The position numbers were made by a program, and so were the translations under genes. From Paenibacillus radicis (ex Xue et al. 2023) (GTDB lineage: Bacteria > Bacillota > Bacilli > Paenibacillales > NBRC-103111), in NCBI RefSeq assembly GCF_024722015.1, contig NZ_JANQBD010000036.1:1-64000 (forward strand): 64,000 nt of DNA, in the 5' to 3' direction. Position 1 is the stretch's first letter. Every line of letters begins with the position of its first letter. The notes beneath the pieces were generated by a model, which was given only the letters and a program-made list of their open reading frames with translations, was not told the DNA's origin and ran no database searches. Below, in pieces: positions 16,677 through 24,673 of the stretch.

Positions 16677-17480
16677 ATGTACTCAGTGGTTGGCGTTCGC
16701 TTTAAAAAAGCGGGTAAAATATATTATTTTGATCCTATTGATCTACCTGTAGACAATGAAAGTGCGGTTATCGTTGAAACGGCTCGTGGGATAGAATACG
16801 GAAGAGTGGTTATCGGCAAACGGACGGTGCAGGAATCAGATGTTGTGTTGCCTTTGAAGAAAGTGATTCGGATTGCAGATCAGACGGACGCCCAGCTTGT
16901 AGAAGATAATAAGTCGGCGGCCAAGAACGCTTTTGCATTATGTCAGGAAAAAATTAAAGATCATCAATTGAAGATGAAGTTGGTAGATGTTGAATATACA
17001 TTTGACCGCAATAAAATTATTTTTTACTTCACGGCCGAAGGAAGAGTTGATTTCCGGGAGCTGGTAAAAGATTTGGCGGGTGTGTTCCGTACACGGATTG
17101 AACTGCGGCAAATTGGAGTTCGTGATGAAGCCAAGATGCTGGGAGGAATCGGTCCTTGCGGCCGTATCTTATGTTGTTCTTCCTTTTTAGGTGATTTTGA
17201 ACCGGTTTCCATTAAAATGGCGAAGGATCAGAATCTATCATTAAATCCTACGAAAATTTCCGGACTTTGCGGCCGGTTAATGTGCTGCTTGAAATATGAG
17301 CACGATAATTATGAAAGTGCCAAAGAGGACGTGCCGCGAGTAGGCAGTGATGTCATTACTTCGTTAGGTAATGGTCGCGTGGTGTCGCTGAACATTGGTG
17401 GGCGAATAGCCAAAGTACAGATTTACGAGTTAGGAAAAGTAATGGATCTTTCCTTTGACGATGTGGTAGCGCAGCATTAA
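16677..17480 (+). CDS. ricT: RicT (YaaT), PSP1-domain protein of the Ric complex
   Basis: RicT works with RicA and RicF (Y-complex) in mRNA maturation through RNase Y and in the Spo0A phosphorelay. The 267-residue protein shows the PSP1 domain, with cysteine clusters GPCGRILCCSSFL near 158-170 and SGLCGRLMCCLKYEHDNY near 197-214, which hold iron-sulfur clusters in the family. ATG 16677 follows AGGGGGTGTAGC and lies one base after the holB stop, so translation is likely coupled. It is followed by yabA as in B. subtilis. Confidence 0.94.
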   Translation: MYSVVGVRFKKAGKIYYFDPIDLPVDNESAVIVETARGIEYGRVVIGKRTVQESDVVLPLKKVIRIADQTDAQLVEDNKSAAKNAFALCQEKIKDHQLKMKLVDVEYTFDRNKIIFYFTAEGRVDFRELVKDLAGVFRTRIELRQIGVRDEAKMLGGIGPCGRILCCSSFLGDFEPVSIKMAKDQNLSLNPTKISGLCGRLMCCLKYEHDNYESAKEDVPRVGSDVITSLGNGRVVSLNIGGRIAKVQIYELGKVMDLSFDDVVAQH

Positions 17481-17497
17481 GCTTTTGAGGTGAGCGT

Positions 17498-17857
17498 GTG
17501 GATAAACGGGACGTTTTTGTGCAAATCGATCAGTTGGAAAAACAGATGGGTACCATATATGCGGAATTAGGTCAGATGAAACAGCAAATTATTGAGCTTT
17601 TGGAAGAGAATAAAAGATTAAGCATAGAAAATCAGCAGCTGCGCAAGGTGCTGAAGAAGGATGCCAGCCCAGTAAACACAGGGGTGCCACTCGTGCCTAT
17701 TACGGCAGCGCAAGCACAAGCCAAAGAAATTACGGGTGTTGGCCACGATAATTTAGCTAAGCTGTACCACGAAGGCTTCCATATATGCAACGTTTATTAC
17801 GGACATTTACGAACAGAAGGAGACTGCTTGTTCTGCATGTCATTTCTAAATAAATAA
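17498..17857 (+). CDS. yabA: Replication initiation control protein YabA
   Basis: YabA down-regulates initiation by binding DnaA and the sliding clamp DnaN. The 119-residue protein has the N-terminal leucine-zipper coiled coil (about 10-52), a flexible linker, and a C-terminal zinc site formed by H95, C97, C110 and C113. GTG 17498 follows GAGGTG by five bases. It closes the holB-ricT-yabA operon and is followed by a strong terminator. Confidence 0.95.
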   Translation: MDKRDVFVQIDQLEKQMGTIYAELGQMKQQIIELLEENKRLSIENQQLRKVLKKDASPVNTGVPLVPITAAQAQAKEITGVGHDNLAKLYHEGFHICNVYYGHLRTEGDCLFCMSFLNK

Positions 17858-17896
17858 CTGCATGTGCAGTGTGAAAACTTTCATGTAATAAGAACC

Positions 17897-17933
17897 ACCG
17901 TAGGGAAGTATACACTTCTCTGCGGTTTTTTTG
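17897..17933 (+). terminator. Terminator after yabA
   Basis: ACCGTAGGGAAGT pairs with ACTTCTCTGCGGT around an ATAC loop and is followed by seven T. It ends the holB operon 40 nt after yabA. Confidence 0.88.
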
Positions 17934-17954
17934 AAGAAAGAGGAAAACAATATT

Positions 17955-18731
17955 ATGGATAATGTTCAATTAAATAGCAGTGAGAGGCTTGATGATCTGC
18001 TAACCGAAAATTTAAAAATCATTCAGAGCGATGAAGTATTTAGCTTTTCTTTGGACGCTGTGCTGTTGGGGCGCTTCAGTTATGTTCCTCTATCATCTAA
18101 AGGGCGTATTGTGGATTTGTGTACAGGTAATGGCGTTATTCCGCTGCTGCTTACAACCAGAACCAAAGCTTCCATTATCGGCGTAGAAATTCAGGACAGA
18201 CTTGCTGATATGGCAGAGCGCAATGTAAGGATCAATAAGCTGGAGCAGCAAATTCGAATCGTACACGGTGACTTGCGCAATGTCGATAAGAAGCTGGGTT
18301 ACGGGGAGTTTGATGTGGTTACAGTTAATCCGCCCTATTTGCCGGTCCCGAACGGTGAGCAGAACATGAATGAGCATTTTGCTGCCGCGAGGCATGAAGT
18401 CCACTGTACGTTGGAGGATGTAGTCAGGACGAGCAGTCGGTTGGTCAGAAATGGCGGACGTGTAGCCATGGTACATCGGCCCAGTCGACTAGTAGAGATT
18501 TTCTGTACAATGCGCGAGTACAGGCTGGAGCCTAAGCGAATCCGCTATGTGCATCCGCGAGCTGGCGAAGAAGCAAATATGGTGCTTATAGAAGCAGTTA
18601 GGGATGGGAAGCCGGAGATTAGAACGCTGCCTCCATTGATTGTTTACAAAAATAAAACGGAATATTGCGATGAGCTGTTGGAGATTTATTATGGCCAGCG
18701 AACTGAACTCATCCAACCGCCCGTACTATAA
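17955..18731 (+). CDS. trmN6: tRNA1(Val) adenine-37 N6-methyltransferase family protein (YabB)
   Basis: The 258-residue protein is an SAM-dependent class I methyltransferase of the TrmN6/YabB family, which methylates A37 of tRNA. VDLCTGNGVIPLLL is the SAM-binding motif I (about 47-60) and VNPPYLPVPNG is the catalytic N-PPY motif near 124. ATG 17955 has GAGG ten bases upstream; the earlier in-frame TTG overlaps the yabA terminator. It precedes rsmI; the GIY-YIG gene yazA that lies between them in B. subtilis is missing here. Confidence 0.9.
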   Translation: MDNVQLNSSERLDDLLTENLKIIQSDEVFSFSLDAVLLGRFSYVPLSSKGRIVDLCTGNGVIPLLLTTRTKASIIGVEIQDRLADMAERNVRINKLEQQIRIVHGDLRNVDKKLGYGEFDVVTVNPPYLPVPNGEQNMNEHFAAARHEVHCTLEDVVRTSSRLVRNGGRVAMVHRPSRLVEIFCTMREYRLEPKRIRYVHPRAGEEANMVLIEAVRDGKPEIRTLPPLIVYKNKTEYCDELLEIYYGQRTELIQPPVL

Positions 18732-18744
18732 TGAGGGAACGCAT

Positions 18745-19617
18745 GTGAAAATTCAAAAGAGCTATCATCAGGATGCAGGAGCAGGCAAGCTTTATTTAGT
18801 AGGTACCCCAATCGGCAATTTGGAGGATATCACCTTCAGGGCTATCAGGATTTTGAAGGAAGTACAGTGGATTGCGGCTGAGGATACGAGGCAGACACGC
18901 AAGCTGCTGACGCATTTTGAAATATCGACCCGGTTAATCAGCTACCATGAGCATAACAAGCAGGCTAGCGGCCCTGAATTGATTCGTATCATGCAGTCGG
19001 GTGAATCGATAGCATTGGTGAGCGATGCGGGACTCCCTGCTATATGCGATCCTGGGGCTGATTTGGTAAGGCAAGCTGTGGAGGCGGGGATCGATGTCAT
19101 CCCGATACCTGGTGCCAATGCGGCACTGTCGGCGTTAATCATATCGGGGCTTTCTACGGATCGCTTTACTTTCCTCGGCTTCCTGCCGCGAGACAGGAAA
19201 CCTCTGCTCCAGGAGCTTCAGCTGCTTCATTCTGCGAAGGAAACACTAATTTGCTATGAATCCCCCCATCGGATTATGAAGACCTTGGAAGCCATGCTTG
19301 AGGTGTGGAACCCGGAACGGCAAATGTGCCTGATTCGCGAGCTCACCAAGAAGTACGAGGAAGCGGCCAGAGGTACCATTCAAGAGTGCTATGATTTACT
19401 TCTGGAACAGCCTCCCCAAGGTGAGTATTGCATTGTAGTTGAAGGCATGACTGCGTCCGAGAATGCCGCATCTGTAGCATGGTGGGAGGCATTCGGATTG
19501 GAGGAGCATGTGGAGCATTATGTGACACAGGGGCTCGACCGCAAAGAAGCGATCAAACGCGCCGCCGCCGATCGGCAGATGCCTAAGCGCGAGCTTTATA
19601 ATTTTTTGCATAAGTAA
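18745..19617 (+). CDS. rsmI: 16S rRNA cytidine-1402 2'-O-methyltransferase
   Basis: RsmI methylates the 2'-OH of C1402 in 16S rRNA. The 290-residue protein has the tetrapyrrole-methylase-like fold with LYLVGTPIGNLEDITFRA, AAEDTRQTRKLL, SDAGLPAICDPGADLV and PIPGANAALSAL motifs. GTG 18745 is preferred because GAGGGAA lies five bases upstream; an ATG at 18691 would overlap trmN6 by 41 nt. Transcription is likely from the trmN6 promoter. A structured repeat and the convergent abrB terminator follow. Confidence 0.94.
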   Translation: MKIQKSYHQDAGAGKLYLVGTPIGNLEDITFRAIRILKEVQWIAAEDTRQTRKLLTHFEISTRLISYHEHNKQASGPELIRIMQSGESIALVSDAGLPAICDPGADLVRQAVEAGIDVIPIPGANAALSALIISGLSTDRFTFLGFLPRDRKPLLQELQLLHSAKETLICYESPHRIMKTLEAMLEVWNPERQMCLIRELTKKYEEAARGTIQECYDLLLEQPPQGEYCIVVEGMTASENAASVAWWEAFGLEEHVEHYVTQGLDRKEAIKRAAADRQMPKRELYNFLHK

Positions 19618-19723
19618 GTCATTTAGGATATCTTGAGTTTATATGTGGGCCATTGCCAATTACGGCAATGTAACTCCCGCTTGACTTGCAAAGCCCAAGC
19701 GCTCGTCTCTCTACTATAATATA

Positions 19724-19890
19724 GTGGAGTTTGAAAAAGGGGATAGGTGAATAAGGGTTTGTGCTGGAGAGTTTACGCGCCGCCTTTGAACCTGTGTTCC
19801 AACCTCCTAGTTTAATTAGGGAACACAGGTTCAACAGCGGCCGGAGGCACATCCCTTATCACCGTTAGTTACACTTTTTCAAACTCCCAC
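19724..19890. repeat. Structured palindromic element, copy A (possible structured RNA)
   Basis: A 167-nt nested inverted structure occupies the gap between rsmI and abrB. From outside in: a 16-bp stem (19724-19739 with 19874-19890), an 11-bp stem (19746-19757 with 19853-19863), TGTGC with GCACA, GCCGC (19779-19783) with GCGGC (19837-19841), and a perfect 15-bp stem (19786-19800 with 19820-19834) capped by ACCTCCTAGTTTAATTAGG. GGAGAGTTTACG and GCGGCCGGAGG are identical in the second copy at 44467-44587, while stem sequences differ but stay paired. A TATAAT at 19715-19720 precedes it without an obvious -35. Strand and function are unknown. Confidence 0.8.
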
Positions 19891-19899
19891 CACCACCCC

Positions 19900-19940
19900 A
19901 AAAAAAATCCCTAATTTGCAGAAAGCCTGCAAATCAGGGA
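19900..19940 (-). terminator. Terminator of abrB
   Basis: On the minus strand TCCCTGATTTGCAG pairs with CTGCAAATTAGGGA around CTTT-type loop bases and is followed by eight T. It lies 70 nt beyond the abrB stop codon. Read on the plus strand it has no T run after the stem. Confidence 0.9.
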
Positions 19941-20011
19941 CATAGAGGAGATATGAAAAAGGTTAGAATTACCTAAGTAAGAAGTGCTATCCTTATTATA
20001 ACCTATTTTTC

Positions 20012-20266
20012 TTATTTTGTCACAGGTATTGGCATTTCTGATAAACATTCGTGACAAACAATTTTTCCCTTAAAATAAGAAACGTTTTCGGCATTGCCAC
20101 AAAAGATACAAGCTGGCTCGTACTTCTTCAACATAATGCGTTCGCCGTCCACATAGATTTCCAATGCATCCTTCTCGCCTATGCCCAAAGTACGGCGAAG
20201 CTCGATAGGTATAACAACGCGACCCAATTCGTCGACTTTTCTAACGATACCAGTAGATTTCATCAT
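20012..20266 (-). CDS. abrB: Transition-state regulator AbrB (Cys-rich tail variant)
   Basis: AbrB is the global repressor of stationary-phase genes. The N-terminal DNA-binding domain MKSTGIVRKVDELGRVVIP and ELRRTLGIGEKDALEIYVDG is almost identical to that of B. subtilis. The C-terminal half differs: residues C53, C56, C71 and C74 form two CxxC pairs that could bind zinc instead of the usual oligomerisation tail. The ATG at 20266 follows GAGAGGGG by about ten bases. A sigma-A promoter and a Spo0A box lie upstream, a terminator downstream. Length is 84 residues against 94-96 in B. subtilis. Confidence 0.93.
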   Translation of the reverse strand: MMKSTGIVRKVDELGRVVIPIELRRTLGIGEKDALEIYVDGERIMLKKYEPACIFCGNAENVSYFKGKIVCHECLSEMPIPVTK

Positions 20267-20303
20267 AATATAAGTACCCCTCTCGGAAAATAAATCGTCA
20301 TGT

Positions 20304-20310
20304 TTCGACA
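20304..20310 (-). promoter_or_regulatory. Spo0A box in the abrB leader
   Basis: TGTCGAA on the minus strand is a perfect 0A box. It lies about 10-16 bases downstream of the expected abrB transcription start, where Spo0A~P binds to repress abrB in B. subtilis. A TGACGAT eight to ten bases further downstream is a weaker second site. Confidence 0.75.
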
Positions 20311-20325
20311 TAATTCTTATTATTC

Positions 20326-20354
20326 ATGATACCAACCATTCCCATAATAGTCAA
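20326..20354 (-). promoter_or_regulatory. Sigma-A promoter of abrB
   Basis: TTGACT (20354-20349) and TATCAT (20331-20326), separated by 17 nt on the minus strand, match a vegetative promoter with one mismatch each. Transcription would start near 20319 and run through the 0A box into abrB. Confidence 0.82.
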
Positions 20355-20556
20355 CCTTCATATTGGCATTTTGCCTCTCAATATTTGGTAAAAACCAACC
20401 GATTTAACCAAAAATTTATTATTTTTTTAGATAAACCTTGAGAATAAAGCAAATTTGTGAACAAACCTATTAGAAGGTGTTTTTGCAGCTATTTGCTATT
20501 AACCTAAAAAATGTAAGCATTTTACAGCTTGTAATTGGAAGATGAATATGACATTA

Positions 20557-20563
20557 TTCGACA
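20557..20563 (-). promoter_or_regulatory. Spo0A box upstream of the HD-domain gene (1)
   Basis: TTCGACA on the plus strand is the reverse complement of the 0A box TGTCGAA. It lies 26 nt before a second box in the opposite orientation, 66 nt upstream of the HD-domain gene start. Confidence 0.6.
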
Positions 20564-20589
20564 TAACGAGTGGCCAGTAAAACCTATTA

Positions 20590-20596
20590 TGTCGAA
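20590..20596 (+). promoter_or_regulatory. Spo0A box upstream of the HD-domain gene (2)
   Basis: TGTCGAA on the plus strand is a perfect 0A box, 33 nt before the ATG of the HD-domain gene. Its nearness to the start suggests control by Spo0A, probably repression, but no promoter was identified with certainty between the two boxes. Confidence 0.6.
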
Positions 20597-20628
20597 AAAT
20601 ATACTTTAACTCCAGGAGGTGACCCCTT

Positions 20629-21918
20629 ATGTCCAGTCCCTTAAAAGAAGAAAAAGTATTTAAAGATCCGGTTCATAAGTATATCTATGTGCAGGACCGT
20701 ACCATTTGGGATCTTATTAATACAAAGGAATTTCAGAGGCTTCGCCGGATACGTCAGTTGGGGACATGCTTTTTAACGTTTCATGGCGCGGAGCATAGCC
20801 GGTTTTCTCATTCTCTGGGCGTATATGAAGTAACCCGTAAAATCATCTCGCAATTTGAACGCAACAAATACGAGGATTGGCCTAGTGAAGAACGGCTGTT
20901 GTGCTTATGCGCCGCGCTGCTTCATGATGTAGGTCATGGTCCGTTCTCCCATTCCATTGAAAAAACCTTTGGAACCCATCATGAGGACTGGTCCTGCCGC
21001 ATTGTACTTGGCAACACGGAAATCAATCGGGTGTTAAGAGAGGTTTCACCCACTTTTCCTCAGCAAGTAGCGGGTGTCATCGCCAAAACGTATCATAAAG
21101 AAATTGTGGTCAGTCTAGTTTCGAGTCAATTGGATGCGGATCGTATGGATTACTTATTGCGCGATGCCTACTTCACTGGTGTGAATTACGGTACGTTTGA
21201 TTTGGAGCGGATATTGCGTGTTATGCGGCCCTTTCAAGGACATATTGTAATGAAAGAAAGCGGTATGCATGCTGTAGAAGACTACTTAATGTCACGTTAT
21301 CAGATGTATTGGCAAATATATTTCCATCCGGTAACACGCAGCGCTGAGATTGTATTACATAAGGTGTTTCAAAGAGCAAAGCAGTTATTCGAAGAAGGCT
21401 ACAGCTTCGCCTTCATGCTGCCGCCATTGCTGAGCTTATTCCGTCAATCGCTTACCGTTCAGGAATATCACATGCTGGATGAGGCGTTAATGCAAACGGT
21501 GCTGATGCAGTGGGCGTATGAAAAGGATGAAATTTTGTCAGACCTGTGCTCACGGTTTCTGAATCGTAATCTTTTTAAATATGTGTCCTTGGAGCGGATT
21601 GAAGCTGAACAGATCGAACGGCTGAGGGAAACGATGGAAGGACTTGGAATGGACCCTATTTTTTATCTGGCCATTGATTTTCCGTCCGATCTTTCCTATG
21701 ATGTGTACCGCCCTGGCGATCATGACGAAAAACTGCCCATTTTGTTATTGGATAACAAGGATAGATTAACTGAGATATCGCTTAAATCCGACATTGTAAG
21801 ATCAATCAGTGGTATTCATATGGGGAAATATCATTTGTATTTCCCGGAAGAGCTGCTTCTTCATAGCCAGCGGCAGACTTTTGCACCGGATATTCGCAGG
21901 CTGCTGGGCATAGATTAA
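20629..21918 (+). CDS. ywfO: HD-domain phosphohydrolase, YwfO/dGTPase-like
   Basis: The 429-residue protein belongs to the HD superfamily related to dNTP triphosphohydrolases, close to B. subtilis YwfO. FQRLRRIRQLG and EHSRFSHSLGVYE precede the metal ligands H61, H99-D100 and H103 (in LLHDVGHGPFSHS); QLDADRMDYLLRDA supplies the fourth acidic ligand. AGGAGGTGACC precedes ATG 20629. Likely reaction is hydrolysis of a (d)NTP or a related phosphate; the substrate is not certain. It sits where metS is found in B. subtilis and is divergent from abrB with two Spo0A boxes in its upstream region. Confidence 0.88.
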   Translation: MSSPLKEEKVFKDPVHKYIYVQDRTIWDLINTKEFQRLRRIRQLGTCFLTFHGAEHSRFSHSLGVYEVTRKIISQFERNKYEDWPSEERLLCLCAALLHDVGHGPFSHSIEKTFGTHHEDWSCRIVLGNTEINRVLREVSPTFPQQVAGVIAKTYHKEIVVSLVSSQLDADRMDYLLRDAYFTGVNYGTFDLERILRVMRPFQGHIVMKESGMHAVEDYLMSRYQMYWQIYFHPVTRSAEIVLHKVFQRAKQLFEEGYSFAFMLPPLLSLFRQSLTVQEYHMLDEALMQTVLMQWAYEKDEILSDLCSRFLNRNLFKYVSLERIEAEQIERLRETMEGLGMDPIFYLAIDFPSDLSYDVYRPGDHDEKLPILLLDNKDRLTEISLKSDIVRSISGIHMGKYHLYFPEELLLHSQRQTFAPDIRRLLGID

Positions 21919-21966
21919 GCGAAAGTTTTACCTACATAAAGCAAATAAAGGAGAATGGCTACTTCA

Positions 21967-22734
21967 ATGTTAACAGACACGCATACTCATCTTAATGCTC
22001 CCCAGTTCGATGAAGATCGACATGACGTTATTCAGCGCGCGCTGGAGAGCGGAATCAGTCGAATCATTAATGTCGGATTTAATCGGGAAACCATCCCTAG
22101 CTCCATTGCCTTAGCGGAGCAATATGATTTTATTTATTCAACCGTTGGTTGGCATCCTCAGGATGCGAAGGATATGACGGCGGATGATTTAGATTGGATC
22201 GAACAATTATGTGCCCATCCGAAAGTGGTAGCCATAGGTGAGATTGGCCTTGATTATTATTGGGACACCTCGCCTAAAGATGTGCAGGATCGTGTATTTC
22301 GGGAGCAAATCCGGTTGGCGCGTAAGCTGGGTATGCCGATCGTGATTCACAACCGCGATGCGCACCATGACATTCTTCAGGTTCTTCGTGAGGAAAAGGC
22401 TTCAGATGTTGGAGGGGTCATGCACTGCTTCTCAGGCAGCTGGGAAACGGCGAAGCTCTGTATGGATATGAATTTTCACATTTCCTTCGGAGGTCCTGTT
22501 ACATTCAAGAATGCAAAGCAGCCAAAAGAAGTGTTGGAAAAGGTACCGTTAAATCGTCTTTTGATTGAAACAGATGCCCCCTATTTAACCCCGCACCCAT
22601 TTCGCGGCAAGAGGAACGAGACGGCATATGTGAAATTAGTCGCAGAAACGGCTGCTGAGCTTAAAGGGCTGACTTTGGAAGAATTAGCTCGGGTAACTAC
22701 CCAAAATGCGGTTACATTATTCGGGTTACTTTAA
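21967..22734 (+). CDS. tatD: TatD family metal-dependent hydrolase
   Basis: The 255-residue protein is a TIM-barrel metal-dependent DNase of the TatD/YabD family. The metal ligands are in TDTHTHLN at the N-terminus, AIGEIGLDYY near 90, VIHNRDAH near 125, MHCFSGS near 150 and ETDAPYLTP near 200. ATG 21967 is chosen over ATG 21955 because AAAGGAG lies about 11 nt before it and touches the other. It starts 48 nt after the HD-domain gene and may share its transcript. Family members act in DNA repair and turnover; the exact role here is not known. Confidence 0.92.
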   Translation: MLTDTHTHLNAPQFDEDRHDVIQRALESGISRIINVGFNRETIPSSIALAEQYDFIYSTVGWHPQDAKDMTADDLDWIEQLCAHPKVVAIGEIGLDYYWDTSPKDVQDRVFREQIRLARKLGMPIVIHNRDAHHDILQVLREEKASDVGGVMHCFSGSWETAKLCMDMNFHISFGGPVTFKNAKQPKEVLEKVPLNRLLIETDAPYLTPHPFRGKRNETAYVKLVAETAAELKGLTLEELARVTTQNAVTLFGLL

Positions 22735-22969
22735 TTTGGTTATAAGGGTTTGGACGAGTCTATTTTCGTCGAAAACACGATAATCAAAGAAATATATGGT
22801 ATATTGTACGATTTCAACAGAAAAACAATGGTTTTATTCCTGAAAACGGATGAAAATACCTAATATGGTCAAAAATCAAGGTTTTTTGACCAGTTTGTAT
22901 ACTTTACAACTTTGTATCAGACAGCGTAAACTCAATATTAACTTAATACGTTTACCAAGTTTTCATTTT
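22735..22969. other. Leader/promoter region of yabE, upstream of the riboswitch
   Basis: This 235-nt stretch holds no gene. It is AT-rich and must contain the yabE promoter. TTTTTGACCAGTTTGTATACTTTAC near 22881-22905 has TTGACC followed at 8 nt only by TATACT, too short for a promoter as read. No confident promoter is called. Confidence 0.35.
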
Positions 22970-23152
22970 CGCTGAGTTTCCATCAGGGAAACGGGGGAAC
23001 CGCAAAGTGACTGTCCCATTTTTTCAATGAGACAAAGGTCGCATTTTCAGGGGTGAATCATGGTTAGGTCATGTTACAGTGAACCGACCCAAGTAGGGCG
23101 ACTCTCAAGTCCGAATCCGTCAGCTAACCTCGTAAGCGTTAAGAGAGAGGTA
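22970..23152 (+). promoter_or_regulatory. Cyclic di-AMP riboswitch (ydaO-yuaA leader)
   Basis: The conserved features of the ydaO-yuaA family are present in order: CGCTGAG at the P1 5' side, CAGGGAAACGGGGGAACC, CAGGGGTGAATC, GTAGGGCGACTCTCAAG, CCGAATCCGTCAGCTAACC and TCGTAAGCG closing P1. The family binds c-di-AMP and usually terminates transcription when ligand is bound. The gene downstream, yabE, encodes a cell-wall lytic protein, a frequent target of this riboswitch. Confidence 0.93.
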
Positions 23153-23194
23153 ACGATTGTCGTGCGCTTTATTTCATATTGCTGAAATAACTCA

Positions 23195-23232
23195 AAGTCA
23201 CGGGAAGAGTCCTCTTTCCGCGACTTTTTTGT
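23195..23232 (+). terminator. Riboswitch-controlled terminator upstream of yabE
   Basis: AAGTCACGGGAAGAG pairs with CTCTTTCCGCGACTT and is followed by T6. A preceding hairpin TTATTTCA/TGAAATAA (23169-23190) may take part in antitermination. The terminator lies 209 nt before the yabE start. Confidence 0.88.
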
Positions 23233-23441
23233 GTTCTTCGTTACGATATTCAATTCACAGACCGGGTACATAGCTGCTCAGGTAACCAAGGAGGTGCTAG
23301 CCGCACGCAGGAAGAACGATATGGAAAGTAAGATTGCAGCCCCTAGTTGATTAACGAAAAGATTGCAAAATTAAACCATAGTCGCGTCAGATGAATCATG
23401 CGTAACACACGACGGCGGGGCTTTGAAGGAGGACCGAACAA

Positions 23442-24581
23442 GTGGGAGCTATTCACCATGAGCAACCCCATGTAAGACGATCATCCAGCATGTCCTTCGC
23501 AATGCGATGGAAGCATGAAAACTTGCGTTTGATTTGGATCATTGGACTTATTTCAATCGCTATGACTTTCATGTTTATGATGATGTTACACGGTACGGCT
23601 ACCAAGAAGGTATCTGTAGTTGTGAACGGACAGGAATCGGTTGTTTATACTAAACAATGGGTTCTACAGAGTTTACTGGATGAGCAAGGAATATCTGTTG
23701 GAGAGCACGATCGTCTCTCTGCAGAGCTTGGAGCCAAGCTGAAGAGCGGGGACCGGATTGCGATAGAACATGCACAACCGGTGCATTTAACAGCGGATGG
23801 AGAAACCAAGACCCTGTATACGGTGGCTAAGACCGTGGGGACTGCTTTAAGCGAATTAAAAGTGCCGGTTGGCGAGCTAGACAAGGTTAGTCCGGCTATT
23901 GATGCCAATTTGGCGGAGAATAGGGCAATCCAGATCGTCCGTGTCAAGAAAGAGACGGAAGAGGTAACGGAACCGATTGCTTTTGATGTGGAGAAAAAGA
24001 ATGATCCTCAGCTTGTTAAGGGGAAAGAGCAAATAGTTCAAGAAGGACAAGAAGGGCTGCTCCTAAAAACGAAAGAAAAGCTGTTTGAAGATGGTAAGCT
24101 TGTATCCGAACAAGTGGTTGATGAAAAGGTAAAGTCTGAAAGCATCAATAAAATTGTTGCAATAGGAACGAAAAATCCGGTAGTAGTATTATCAGCATCC
24201 TCGCCGAATTTGCAAGATGTGATGAAGAGCGGCGTTTCTTTCGGAGTGAAGCAGGTTATTAACAATGTGACGCTAACGGCCTATTCGGCTGGAGCATCAT
24301 CAACTGGCAAAAGCGCCGAACACCCGCAGTATGGACTAACGTCCTCAGGCACGAGAGTAACGGAAGGTCGAACGATTGCAGTGGATCCTAAAGTAATTCC
24401 GCTCGGTTGGTGGGTTTATATTGACGGACTTGGATTCCGCAGAGCCGAAGATACCGGCAGTGCAGTTAAGGGTAACAAAGTTGATGTCTATTTTGACAAC
24501 AACGATTATGCGAACCGTTTCGGCACTAAACGCGGGTATACCATTTACGTAATTGGACCCAAGAAACCTACAGCGGACTAA
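23442..24581 (+). CDS. yabE: YabE, resuscitation-promoting-factor-like cell wall lytic protein
   Basis: YabE is an extracytoplasmic peptidoglycan-cleaving protein of the stationary-phase survival (Sps/Rpf-like) family. The 379-residue chain has one N-terminal membrane segment (about 30-50), two DUF348 repeats (about 58-170), a G5 domain (about 172-250) and a C-terminal 3D domain with AVDPKVIPLGWWVYI, the aspartates of AEDTGSAVKG and VDVYFDNN. GTG 23442 follows GAAGGAGG. Expression is predicted to be shut off by c-di-AMP through the upstream riboswitch. It is followed by a repeat-filled gap, not directly by rnmV. Confidence 0.93.
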   Translation: MGAIHHEQPHVRRSSSMSFAMRWKHENLRLIWIIGLISIAMTFMFMMMLHGTATKKVSVVVNGQESVVYTKQWVLQSLLDEQGISVGEHDRLSAELGAKLKSGDRIAIEHAQPVHLTADGETKTLYTVAKTVGTALSELKVPVGELDKVSPAIDANLAENRAIQIVRVKKETEEVTEPIAFDVEKKNDPQLVKGKEQIVQEGQEGLLLKTKEKLFEDGKLVSEQVVDEKVKSESINKIVAIGTKNPVVVLSASSPNLQDVMKSGVSFGVKQVINNVTLTAYSAGASSTGKSAEHPQYGLTSSGTRVTEGRTIAVDPKVIPLGWWVYIDGLGFRRAEDTGSAVKGNKVDVYFDNNDYANRFGTKRGYTIYVIGPKKPTAD

Positions 24582-24623
24582 AGGCCTGCAATTAGGGCAG
24601 ACTCATCATATATAGGTTTTGAA

Positions 24624-24653
24624 AGAAGAAGGGGGCATCCTCTTCTTTTTTCT
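24624..24653 (+). terminator. Possible terminator after yabE
   Basis: AGAAGAAGGGG can pair with CCTCTTCT with small bulges and is followed by TTTTTTCTG. It lies 42 nt after the yabE stop. Confidence 0.5.
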
Positions 24654-24673
24654 GTTCATTTGGATTTCCCCCG

